Assembly (NCBI RefSeq): GCF_014635665.1
Contig: NZ_BMDG01000012.1
Span: forward strand, 1 to 64,000
Length of the DNA: 64,000 nt
DNA from: Isoptericola cucumis
Lineage (GTDB): Bacteria > Actinomycetota > Actinomycetes > Actinomycetales > Cellulomonadaceae
Direction of reading: 5' to 3'
Shown here: positions 28,685 to 36,087 of the stretch, piece after piece
How positions within the stretch are numbered: position 1 is the stretch's first letter
Layout of the letters: the number at the start of each line of letters is the position of its first letter
Made by a program: the position numbers and the translations under genes
Notes under the pieces: generated by a model
What the model was told of the DNA's origin: nothing
Seen by the model: only the letters and a program-made list of their open reading frames with translations
Databases searched by the model: none

Positions 28685-28756
28685 TCGGTTCGGCAGTGGG
28701 TGGATCGGTTCGGCACGGAGGCTTGCCGAACCGATCCACCCACTGCCGAACCGATC
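28683..28756. terminator. Long perfect hairpin after the aldo/keto reductase
   Basis: A perfect 33-bp inverted repeat (28683-28715 / 28724-28756) with an 8-nt loop, starting within the stop codon. Each arm contains GATCGGTTCGGCA twice, so the element is also an internal direct repeat. It probably ends transcription, or is a copy of a dispersed intergenic palindrome. Confidence 0.75.
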
Positions 28757-28770
28757 CGACAGGCGTCATG

Positions 28771-28790
28771 AGTACAGGTTTCCATGTACT
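28771..28790. promoter_or_regulatory. ArsR-family operator upstream of the CDF operon
   Basis: AGTACA-N8-TGTACT, a perfect inverted repeat 10 bp upstream of the ArsR start. Position over the promoter fits metal-releasable repression by the ArsR protein. Confidence 0.6.
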
Positions 28791-28799
28791 GTCGGCCTC

Positions 28800-29204
28800 A
28801 TGGGAACCGTGACGCTCACGCACACCGCCGCGCTCGCGCGGCTCGGGCACGCGTTGTCGGACGGGACGCGGGCGCGCATCCTGCTCGCGCTGCGGGACGC
28901 GCCGGCGTACCCGTCCGACCTCGCACAGGCGCTCGGCGTCTCCCGCCAGGTGATGTCCAACCAGCTCGCGTGCCTGCGCGGGTGCGGGCTGGTCGTGGGT
29001 GTCCCGTCCGGCCGGCACACGGAGTACCGGCTGTCCGACCCGCACCTGGCGCACGCCCTCGGCGACATGCTGCGCCTCGCCCTGGTCGTCGACCCCGACT
29101 GCTGCGGCCCGGACTGCACGTGCGCGACGCCCGGCGCCCACGGGCACGACGGCCGCGCCGACACCGGTGCCGACGGTCATGCCGACGCCAGGGGTGCGGC
29201 ATGA
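28800..29204 (+). CDS. ArsR/SmtB family metal-sensing repressor (CmtR-like)
   Basis: A 134-residue repressor with winged HTH (ALGVSRQVMSNQLACLRGCGLVVGVPSGRHTEYRLSDP). Cys residues occur in LACLRGCG of the recognition helix region and in DPDCCGPDCTC near the C-terminus, the arrangement used by CmtR for Cd/Pb binding. A His/Asp-rich tail (GAHGHDG...GADGHADA) may add metal binding. Overlaps the first CDF gene by 4 bp, so it is autoregulated with two transporters. Confidence 0.92.
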   Translation: MGTVTLTHTAALARLGHALSDGTRARILLALRDAPAYPSDLAQALGVSRQVMSNQLACLRGCGLVVGVPSGRHTEYRLSDPHLAHALGDMLRLALVVDPDCCGPDCTCATPGAHGHDGRADTGADGHADARGAA

Positions 29205-29848
29205 CCGTCGCCGTCGAGCACGAGCACCTCACCCGCCGCGGCCTGCGGCTGGCGCAGGCGACGGTGGCGTACAACGTCGTCGAGGGCGTGGTGGCGATCG
29301 GCGCCGGCGTGGCGGCCGGGCTGGTCTCGGTCGTGGGCTTCGGAGTCGACTCCGCGATCGAGTCGTTCGCGGCCGTGCTGGTCGCGCTGCGGCTGTCCGC
29401 CCGGCTGCGGCACGGCGACCACGACCCGCGCAAGGAGCGCCGCGCCCTGCGGCTCGTGGCCGTCACGTTCTTCCTGCTCGCCGCGTGGGTCACCGTCGAG
29501 GGGGTGCGGTCGCTCGTCGGCGGGGAGACGCCGGACGGGTCGCCGGTGGCGGTCGTCGTCCTGGTCGCGTCGCTGGTCGTCATGCCGCTGCTCGCCGCCG
29601 CCAAGATGCGGGTCGGCAGGGCGCTGCGCGACCCGCTGATCCTCGCCGACGCCGCCGAGACCCGCATCTGCGTGCTCCTGTCCGTCTCGACGCTGGCCGG
29701 CCTCGTCGCCTTCCAGCTCACCGGAGCGGCCTGGCTCGACCCGGTCGCCGGCTTCGTCATCGCGGCGTTCGCGGTCCACGAGGGGCGCGAGGCGTGGGAG
29801 GGCGAGCTCGTGCACGACCACGACCACCACGACGAGGCCCACCCATGA
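29201..29848 (+). CDS. Cation transporter (short CDF-like)
   Basis: A 215-residue protein with about six membrane helices. VGFGVDSAIESFAAV resembles the TM2 metal site of CDF transporters; KERRALRLVAVTFFLLAAWV and LADAAETRICVLLSVSTLAG form the later helices. The C-terminal cytoplasmic domain is missing and replaced by a short His tail (VHDHDHHDEAHP). It probably exports a divalent metal. ATGA overlaps on both sides place it in the middle of the ArsR/CDF/CDF operon. Confidence 0.87.
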   Translation: MTVAVEHEHLTRRGLRLAQATVAYNVVEGVVAIGAGVAAGLVSVVGFGVDSAIESFAAVLVALRLSARLRHGDHDPRKERRALRLVAVTFFLLAAWVTVEGVRSLVGGETPDGSPVAVVVLVASLVVMPLLAAAKMRVGRALRDPLILADAAETRICVLLSVSTLAGLVAFQLTGAAWLDPVAGFVIAAFAVHEGREAWEGELVHDHDHHDEAHP

Positions 29849-30762
29849 GCCACGACCACGGCCACGCGCACGCCGCCACGGACCACCGCGGCCGGCTCGC
29901 CGTCGCCTTCGGCATCACCGCGCTCATCCTGCTCGCGCAGGCCGTCGGCGCGGTGATCACCGGCAGCCTCGCGCTGCTGGTCGACACCGCGCACATGCTC
30001 ACCGACGCCGGCGGGCTCGCCCTCGCGCTGTTCGCCGCCCACCTGTCCCTGCGCCCGCCGTCGGCGCAGCGCACGTGGGGCTACCGGCGGGCGGAGGTGC
30101 TCGCCGCGCTCGCGCAGGCGGCCGTGCTGCTCGTCGTCGGCGTGTACGTGCTGGTGGAGGCCGTGCTCCGGCTCGCCGACCCGCCCGAGGTGCCGTCCAC
30201 CGAGCTCGTCGTCTTCGGCGTCGTCGGCCTCGTCGGCAACCTCGCGGCGATGGCGGTCCTCGCGAGCCGCCGCGACGCGAACCTCAACCTGCGCGCCGCG
30301 TTCCTCGAGGTCCTCAACGACGCCCTGGGCTCCGTCGGCGTGATCGTCGCGGCGATCGTCATCGCCACGACGGGCTGGCAGCGTGCCGACGCCGTCGCCG
30401 CGCTGTTCATCGGCGCGCTCATCCTGCCGCGAGCCGTGCGCCTGCTGCGGTCGGCCGGGTCGGTGCTGCTGGAGTCGGCCCCGCCCGGGCTCGACCTGGA
30501 CGAGGTGCGCACCCACCTGCTGCGGGTGGAGCACGTGCGCGACGTGCACGACGTGCACGCCTCCCTCATCGCCACCGGCCTGCCCATCCTGTCCGCGCAC
30601 GTGGTGGTCGACTCCGCCTGCTTCAACGACGGGCACGCCGGGCGCATCCTGGACGAGCTGCAGGAGTGCGTCGCCACCCACTTCGACGTCGCCGTCGAGC
30701 ACTCCACCTTCCAGGTGGAGCCCGACACCCACCCCGAGCACGAGCACCCGACCCACGCCTAG
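29845..30762 (+). CDS. Cation diffusion facilitator family transporter (ZitB-like)
   Basis: A 305-residue CDF protein. His-rich N-terminus, six membrane helices, TM2 metal motif AHMLTDAGG (HxxxD), and in TM5 FLEVLNDALGS, where CDF zinc exporters usually have HxxxD; here it is ExxxD. The C-terminal domain has RDVHDVHASLI, LSAHVVVDS and ends with a His-rich tail. Exports Zn, Co or Cd. The ExxxD change may shift specificity. Last gene of the metal operon. Confidence 0.93.
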   Translation: MSHDHGHAHAATDHRGRLAVAFGITALILLAQAVGAVITGSLALLVDTAHMLTDAGGLALALFAAHLSLRPPSAQRTWGYRRAEVLAALAQAAVLLVVGVYVLVEAVLRLADPPEVPSTELVVFGVVGLVGNLAAMAVLASRRDANLNLRAAFLEVLNDALGSVGVIVAAIVIATTGWQRADAVAALFIGALILPRAVRLLRSAGSVLLESAPPGLDLDEVRTHLLRVEHVRDVHDVHASLIATGLPILSAHVVVDSACFNDGHAGRILDELQECVATHFDVAVEHSTFQVEPDTHPEHEHPTHA

Positions 30763-30779
30763 GGCCGAGAATCGGCGAG

Positions 30780-30805
30780 ATACCGCGGTATACAAGAAGT
30801 CTTGT
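30780..30805. promoter_or_regulatory. Two adjacent palindromes upstream of ArsR/MFS pair
   Basis: ATACCGCGGTAT (30780-30791, perfect 12-bp palindrome) followed directly by ACAAGA-AG-TCTTGT (30792-30805). The second overlaps the -35 box at 30802. Likely operators for the downstream ArsR-like regulator. Confidence 0.55.
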
Positions 30806-30830
30806 GGACCTGGTGGGGCGCCCGTAGCGT
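30802..30830 (+). promoter_or_regulatory. Leaderless promoter of the ArsR-like gene
   Basis: TTGTGG (30802-30807), 17 bp, TAGCGT (30825-30830); ATG follows 7 nt later at 30838. Confidence 0.6.
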
Positions 30831-30837
30831 CGACGGC

Positions 30838-31386
30838 ATGGAGCCGATCGAAGCGATCACCGCCGTCCACCACCCGGTGCGTCGCCGCATGTGCGACTAC
30901 CTCGGCCTGCACGGGGCGACCCAGGTCACGACGCTGGCGCGGGCCCTCGACCAGCAGGTCGGCAGCATCAGCCATCACCTGCGGATCCTGGCGCGGGCGG
31001 GCCGCGTCGAACGTGTCGAGGACCCGACCGGGGACCGGCGCACCAGCTGGTGGCAGCTGGCGCGCCAGGGCATGAGCTGGTCGGCCGAGGACTTCCCCGA
31101 CTCCCCCGCCGACGCCCTGCTCGCCCGCGAGGCCGAGCGGGCCAACGTCCGCACGCACGTCGACCGGCTGCGGGCCTGGCACCACCGCACCGGCTCCACG
31201 CCCGAGTGGAACCGCGCGGCGTTCAGCATCGACTGGCTCGCCTGGGCCACCCCCGAGGAGCTGGCGGCCCTGTCCGAGGCGATGCGCGAGACGTTCGCCG
31301 CCTGGCAGGCCGGGATCGACACCGACGACGGGGCCGAGCGCCGCCCGGTCTTCGTCTTCGGCCACGGCTTCCCCACGGCGCCATGA
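30838..31386 (+). CDS. ArsR-like winged-helix regulator
   Basis: A 182-residue regulator with an N-terminal wHTH (HHPVRRRMCDYLGLHGATQVTTLARALDQQVGSISHHLRILARAGRVERV), ArsR/HTH_20 type. The C-terminal half is a helical effector part (ANVRTHVDRLRAWHHRTGS... LAWATPEELAALSEAM). No metal motifs, so it likely senses a drug or small molecule. It overlaps the MFS gene by 4 bp (ATGA), which it presumably represses. Confidence 0.9.
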   Translation: MEPIEAITAVHHPVRRRMCDYLGLHGATQVTTLARALDQQVGSISHHLRILARAGRVERVEDPTGDRRTSWWQLARQGMSWSAEDFPDSPADALLAREAERANVRTHVDRLRAWHHRTGSTPEWNRAAFSIDWLAWATPEELAALSEAMRETFAAWQAGIDTDDGAERRPVFVFGHGFPTAP

Positions 31387-32648
31387 GCGCCACGAGCGGT
31401 GCCGAGAGCGCCACGAGCAGCGCGCCGCAGCCCGTGCTCCTGCGCGAGCCGCCGCGGTTCGCGCGCGACCGCGCTGTCCACGCGTGGATCGGCGTCAAGG
31501 CCCTCTCCGACGCCGGCGACGCGCTGTGGACGATCGCGCTGGCGTGGACGGCCGTGCAGGTCGCGTCCCCGGCGGTCGCCGGCTTCGTCGTCGCCGCGGG
31601 CACCGTCCCGCGGGCCGCCGTCCTGCTGTTCGGCGGCGTGCTCGCCGACCGGGCGAACGCGCGGCACGTCATGCTCCTGTTCAACCTCCTGCGGGTCGGC
31701 GTGCTGGTCGCCACCGCGCTGTGGGCCCTGTCGTCGGCGCCGTCGGTGGGGCTGCTCGCCGTCGCCGCCGTCGCGTTCGGCGTCTGCGACGCCTTCTACG
31801 AGCCGTCCGCCGCCACGATCGCGCGCCAGCTCGTCCGCACGGAGGACCTCCCGTCGTACAGCGCGGTGTCGCAGACGGCGTCGCGGCTGGCCACGATGGC
31901 GGGTGCCGCGGCCGGCGGGTTCCTCGTCGCGCACACGGGGCTCGCGGGCAGCGCGTCGGTCAACGCGGTCACCTTCACCCTCGTCGTCGCCTTCGTGGTC
32001 GTCTGGCTGCGGCCGCGGTTCGGGCTCCCCCGCGCCGAGCCGGAGTCCCCGTGGCGCGGGATCCGGCGCGGCTTCGGGCACCTGCGGGGCGCGCCGGCGA
32101 CGCGCACGCTCGTGCTCGCGCTGTCGGGCCTCAACCTCGCCGTCGGGCCCGCGGTCGGCATCGGGATCGCGCTGCGCGCGCACGACGAGGGCTGGGGCGC
32201 CCCGGCCGTCGGGATCCTGGAGGCCTGCATCGGGCTGGGCGCGGCGCTCGGCGCCCTGTCGGTCGCCCGCTGGCGGCCCCGGCACGAGGCGCGGGCCGGG
32301 TTCCGCGCGCTCGTCGTGCAGGGTGCGGCGATCTGCGCCCTCGGCGTCGGCCCGCTCCCGCTCGGCGGCGCGGCGTGCCTCCTGATCGGGCTCACGGCCG
32401 GGTACGCCTCGGCGCTGCTCGGCGCGACGTTCGCCGGCACCGTCGACCCCTCGTACCTGGGGCGGATGGCGTCGATCACCCGGCTCGGCGACGACGTGCT
32501 CATGCCGCTGGCGATGGCCGCGTTCGGCGCGCTGGCCTCCGTGACCGCCCTCTGGGTGCCGTTCGTGCTGTACGGCTCCGCCATGGTCCTGCTGATGACG
32601 GTCCCGTTGCGCAACCCCCTGTTCCGCGAGCTCTCCCTGCGGACCTGA
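31383..32648 (+). CDS. MFS transporter
   Basis: A 421-residue protein with 10-12 membrane helices of the MFS_3/enterobactin-exporter-like type: FGGVLADRANARHVMLLFNLLRVGV is the loop 2-3 motif (GxxADRxxxR). Acts as an efflux pump for an unknown drug or metabolite. Transcribed with the ArsR-like regulator. Confidence 0.92.
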   Translation: MSATSGAESATSSAPQPVLLREPPRFARDRAVHAWIGVKALSDAGDALWTIALAWTAVQVASPAVAGFVVAAGTVPRAAVLLFGGVLADRANARHVMLLFNLLRVGVLVATALWALSSAPSVGLLAVAAVAFGVCDAFYEPSAATIARQLVRTEDLPSYSAVSQTASRLATMAGAAAGGFLVAHTGLAGSASVNAVTFTLVVAFVVVWLRPRFGLPRAEPESPWRGIRRGFGHLRGAPATRTLVLALSGLNLAVGPAVGIGIALRAHDEGWGAPAVGILEACIGLGAALGALSVARWRPRHEARAGFRALVVQGAAICALGVGPLPLGGAACLLIGLTAGYASALLGATFAGTVDPSYLGRMASITRLGDDVLMPLAMAAFGALASVTALWVPFVLYGSAMVLLMTVPLRNPLFRELSLRT

Positions 32649-32707
32649 CCGGCGCGCGCCGCCCGTCCTCGCTGGCGGACCTCCGCGCCCGGTGCTGTAC
32701 TGGGGTC

Positions 32708-33445
32708 ATGTCGGTCGGTGAGGACGAGCGCCGGGGCACCGGGCACCCGGACGAGCCGCACGGCGGCGGGCTCGCGCAACGCCTGAACTGGTTGCGCGCG
32801 GGCGTGCTGGGCGCCAACGACGGGATCGTCTCCGTCGCCGCCGTCGTGGTCGGCGTGGCGGCGGCGACGTCGGCGCACAGCGCGATCCTCACGGCCGGGC
32901 TGGCGGCCCTCGTCGGCGGCGCGATCTCGATGGCGCTCGGCGAGTACGTCTCCGTCTCCAGCCAGTCGGACTCCGAGAAGGCGCTCATCGCGCTCGAGAA
33001 GCACGAGCTCGCGACCATGCCCGAGGAGGAGTTCGACGAGCTCGTCGGCATCTACCGGGAGAAGGGGCTCAGCGAGGGCACGGCACGCCAGGTCGCCACG
33101 GAGCTCACCGCGCACGACCCGCTGCGCGCCCACCTGTCGGCCGAGCTGAACATCGACACCGACGACGTCGTGAGCCCGTGGCACGCCGCGATCGCGTCGT
33201 TCGCGGCCTTCACCATCGGCGGGATCCTGCCGTTCGCAGCCGTGCTCCTCATCCCGGAGCCGGCCAAGATCGTCGCGACGTTCCTGGTCGTGCTCGTGGC
33301 GCTCGCGGTCACCGGCGCGACCGCGGCGTGGATCGGCGGCGCCCCGCGGCTGCGGGCGACGGCGCGCGTCGTCGTCGGCGGGGCAGCCGCCCTGGGCGCG
33401 ACCTTCGCGATCGGCTCCTGGCTGGACACCACCGGCACGGTCTAG
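32708..33445 (+). CDS. VIT1/CCC1 family iron/manganese transporter
   Basis: A 245-residue protein of the VIT/CCC1 group: LNWLRAGVLGANDGIVSVAAVVVGV (first helix), GALVGG-type GGAISMALGEYVSVSSQSDSE (second helix), and HDPLRAHLSAELNID within the cytosolic metal-binding region, then three more helices. Moves Fe(II) or Mn(II) out of the cytoplasm. Ends TGTV-TAG, sharing the CTAG tetranucleotide with the stop of the convergent PucR gene. Confidence 0.93.
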   Translation: MSVGEDERRGTGHPDEPHGGGLAQRLNWLRAGVLGANDGIVSVAAVVVGVAAATSAHSAILTAGLAALVGGAISMALGEYVSVSSQSDSEKALIALEKHELATMPEEEFDELVGIYREKGLSEGTARQVATELTAHDPLRAHLSAELNIDTDDVVSPWHAAIASFAAFTIGGILPFAAVLLIPEPAKIVATFLVVLVALAVTGATAAWIGGAPRLRATARVVVGGAAALGATFAIGSWLDTTGTV

Positions 33446-34953
33446 CTGGCCGGCGCCGCCGCCCGGCACGCGAGGTGCACGGCGAGGCGGGCCTCGGGGT
33501 CGTCGAGGTCGATCCCGAGCGCCTCCTGGATGCGCTGCATGCGGCCCGTCACGGTGTTGCGGTGGACGCCGAGCGCGGTCGCGGTGGCCGCCACCTGCGA
33601 CTCGTGGTCGAGGAACGCGGTGAGGGTCGCCCGCTCCGCCGCGGTCAGCGGGGCGAGCAGCGCCTGCGCCGTCGGCACGAACGTGTCGTTGCCGGTCCAC
33701 GCCAGGAGCAGCTGCTCCAGCCCGAGCCGGTCGATGTGCAGGAACCAGGAGGACGACGACCGGGACACGGCGAGCCGCGCCGCGTCCGCCGCCTCCTCCA
33801 GCGTCGACACCATGCCCTGGCCGCCCTCCTGGAGCGAGCCGACGCCGGTCGCGACGGGGAACTGGTCGCCCGCCGTCGCGTGCAGGTCGCGCAGCGCGGC
33901 GATGCGCCGCTCCAGGTCGGTGGGCGACGGCCGGTCGGCGAACGTCAGCCAGCCCAGGACGCCGCGGCCGCGCGTGGTGACGTGCGAGTCCACCGGCAGC
34001 CGGCCCAGCTCGCGCCGCACGGCCCGCACGAGCTCGAAGGGGTCGAGCCGGCCGCGCGCCAGCATGCGGAACCCCACGTGGAAGCCGCTGGTGCGCCAGC
34101 CGCGCTCGCGCATCCGCCGCTCGACGTCCGGGTCCGGCGCGCCCTTCTGCTCCAGGAAGTCGCTCAGCAGCCCGGACGACAGCGAGACGTCGCTGACGGC
34201 GGCGATCTCGTCGAGCAGCAGCCGGGCCGCGACCATGGGCATGGCCACCTCCGCGGCGGTGGTGAGGGCGGCGAGCTGGGCGTCGGTCAGGGCCGCGCCG
34301 TGCACCACCAGGCGCAGGCCCTCGCGGCTCGGGCTCTCGACCCGCACCGATGCGCACGCGCCGGCGTCGGTGCGCACCGTGTCCGCCCAGCCGGAGAACG
34401 AGATCTCCTCGAGCACGCCCTGCGCCAGCGGCGGCCCCGCGCTGACGAGCACGCCGGCCCGGTCGACGAGCGCGACGCCGTACCCGAGGTTGGCGGCCAC
34501 GTGCCGCAGCTGGTCCGGCAGGTCCTCGGCGTGGTACTCGATCGACTGCGCCACGTGCCGCACCAGCGACAGCGTCATCGCGTCCCGCTGCTCGAGCATC
34601 TCCCAGCAGGTCCGGGCGAGCTCCCACGGCCGGTCGACCACCAGCAGCACCAGGCCCAGCCGGTCGGCGAGGCTCGCGGACTCGTGCACGGCCGCGGCGT
34701 CGGGCAGCACCAGCCCGGTGAAGCCCCGGTCCCGCACGCGCCGCAGCAGCGCGTCGAGCTGCCAGGGCGCGGACGGCGGCCCCGAGACGATGACCGCCAG
34801 GGCGGAGTCGGCCGACGGCGGGAGCGCGTCCTCGCTCGTCTCGACGACCGCGCTCGACCACGTCCGCTCCGTCCGCCCGCCGCCCGCGACGTGCCGGGTG
34901 CCGCCGTTGCGGGGGTGGGCCAGCAGGGCGGAGAGGGTCAGGCCGTCGCTCAT
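33442..34953 (-). CDS. PucR family transcriptional regulator
   Basis: A 503-residue regulator. N-terminal PucR/purine-catabolism-like domain (LTLSALLAHP, VIVSGPPSAPWQLDALLRRVRDRGFTGLVL, WELARTCWEMLEQRD), a central GGDEF-like/CdaR region, and C-terminal HTH_30: AFLDHESQVAATATALGVHRNTVTGRMQRIQEALGIDL. PucR proteins activate catabolic operons when substrate or intermediate is present. GGGAGG precedes the ATG at 34953. Last gene of the NCS1/HyuA/DUF917 operon, overlapping the third DUF917 gene by 4 bp, so it probably controls that operon. Confidence 0.93.
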   Translation of the reverse strand: MSDGLTLSALLAHPRNGGTRHVAGGGRTERTWSSAVVETSEDALPPSADSALAVIVSGPPSAPWQLDALLRRVRDRGFTGLVLPDAAAVHESASLADRLGLVLLVVDRPWELARTCWEMLEQRDAMTLSLVRHVAQSIEYHAEDLPDQLRHVAANLGYGVALVDRAGVLVSAGPPLAQGVLEEISFSGWADTVRTDAGACASVRVESPSREGLRLVVHGAALTDAQLAALTTAAEVAMPMVAARLLLDEIAAVSDVSLSSGLLSDFLEQKGAPDPDVERRMRERGWRTSGFHVGFRMLARGRLDPFELVRAVRRELGRLPVDSHVTTRGRGVLGWLTFADRPSPTDLERRIAALRDLHATAGDQFPVATGVGSLQEGGQGMVSTLEEAADAARLAVSRSSSSWFLHIDRLGLEQLLLAWTGNDTFVPTAQALLAPLTAAERATLTAFLDHESQVAATATALGVHRNTVTGRMQRIQEALGIDLDDPEARLAVHLACRAAAPAS

Positions 34954-36062
34954 GTCGCCTCCCGGGTGTCGGTGCTCGTGCCGGCCGGGTCGGTGGCCGG
35001 GTCGGTAGCCGGGTCGGTGCCCGGGTCGGTGGCCAGGTCGAGGCCCTCGACGCCGAAGTGCGACGGGGTGACCGCGGCGAGCCGGTGGTCCGCGGCGCGC
35101 CACCACGCCGGCGCGGGCAGCGCGAGGACGAAGACGTTCCGCCCCGGCGTGAGCTCCGAGATCTGCACCACCTCGCGCGTCACGGCGTCCACGGCGGCGA
35201 CGACGGTCGGCGCCGCCGCGACGACGACCCCGTCCCGCAGCACCGCGAGGAGCTCGGTGCGCGCCACCAGGCGCACCACCGCGCCGTCGACGGCGCGCAG
35301 GTCGACGCTCGTCACCCCCGCGTGCGGGGTGGCCTGCGGGGCCCGCTGCACCCGCCCTTCGGCGAGGAACGTGCCGCCGATCGCCCGCGCGACGTCGTGC
35401 GGCTCGCCGAACCGGGCGTCGGCGAACCCCCGGCCCACCGACAGCACCCGCTCGTAGGCGCCGAGGACGGCGTGCCGGGCGAGGTCGCCCACCGTGAACC
35501 CGCCGAGCACGATCCCCGCCCAGCCGCCCGCCGTGGTGATCGCCGTGCGCAGCAGCCGTTCGACGTCGGCCGGGCGGGCCTGGGAGACCACGGCGACCCC
35601 GTCGGCACCCGTCGCGCAGCCGAGCACCACGCCCGGCACGCCGTCCACCAGCAGCGAGACCTGGTCGAACCCGGGGAACGCCCGCCCCATGAGGTCGGCG
35701 TCGACGAGCGTGCGCCCGGCGGCGGCGCCGAGCGTCGTCAGCCCGTTCATCCCGCCGATCTCCATCGAGCACAGCGCCGGGATCTCGGTGCCGACCCACC
35801 GCTCCACCGCGTCCGTCGCGATCCCGAACGGGTCGAGCGACGGCAGGCGCTCGCCGAGCAGCTCCGGCGACCCGGAGTACGCCACGGCCATGCAGGGCGT
35901 GGCGGGGTCGACGTCCGCGACGTCGTGCAGGGTGACCGGCCACGGCGCGCCACGACGGACCATCAGCTCGACAGGCCACGTCGCGCCGCCGCCGCCGGCA
36001 CCGAACAGCGCGCAGCCGGCCGCCAGGGCGGGCAGGTCGCTGGACCGAAGGACGTGGGCCAC
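34950..36062 (-). CDS. DUF917 (S-Me-THD-like) protein, divergent paralog C
   Basis: A 370-residue protein with the DUF917 glycine-rich start (CALFGAGGGGATWP), MEIGGMNGLTTLGAAAG and DADLMGRAFPGFDQ. It lacks the TTEGLRYGQRVRV box found near the end of its two neighbours; instead the equivalent reads ELTPGRNVFVLALPAP. The MGAPTVMVEK motif is also altered to VAYSGSPELLGERL. So it may have a different activity or be a partner subunit. A 12-bp DNA repeat near the end encodes TDP-type repeats. Start GTG 36062. ATGA overlap with PucR. Confidence 0.85.
   Translation of the reverse strand: MAHVLRSSDLPALAAGCALFGAGGGGATWPVELMVRRGAPWPVTLHDVADVDPATPCMAVAYSGSPELLGERLPSLDPFGIATDAVERWVGTEIPALCSMEIGGMNGLTTLGAAAGRTLVDADLMGRAFPGFDQVSLLVDGVPGVVLGCATGADGVAVVSQARPADVERLLRTAITTAGGWAGIVLGGFTVGDLARHAVLGAYERVLSVGRGFADARFGEPHDVARAIGGTFLAEGRVQRAPQATPHAGVTSVDLRAVDGAVVRLVARTELLAVLRDGVVVAAAPTVVAAVDAVTREVVQISELTPGRNVFVLALPAPAWWRAADHRLAAVTPSHFGVEGLDLATDPGTDPATDPATDPAGTSTDTREAT
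34987..35034. repeat. Four 12-bp tandem repeats at the 3' end of DUF917 paralog C
   Basis: Four copies of GGGTCGGTGGCC (two with one substitution). Being 12 bp, copy number changes keep frame. They encode repeated ATDP on the minus strand. Confidence 0.85.
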
Positions 36063-36087
36063 GCCCTGCAGCCTAGGAGGCCGCGCA

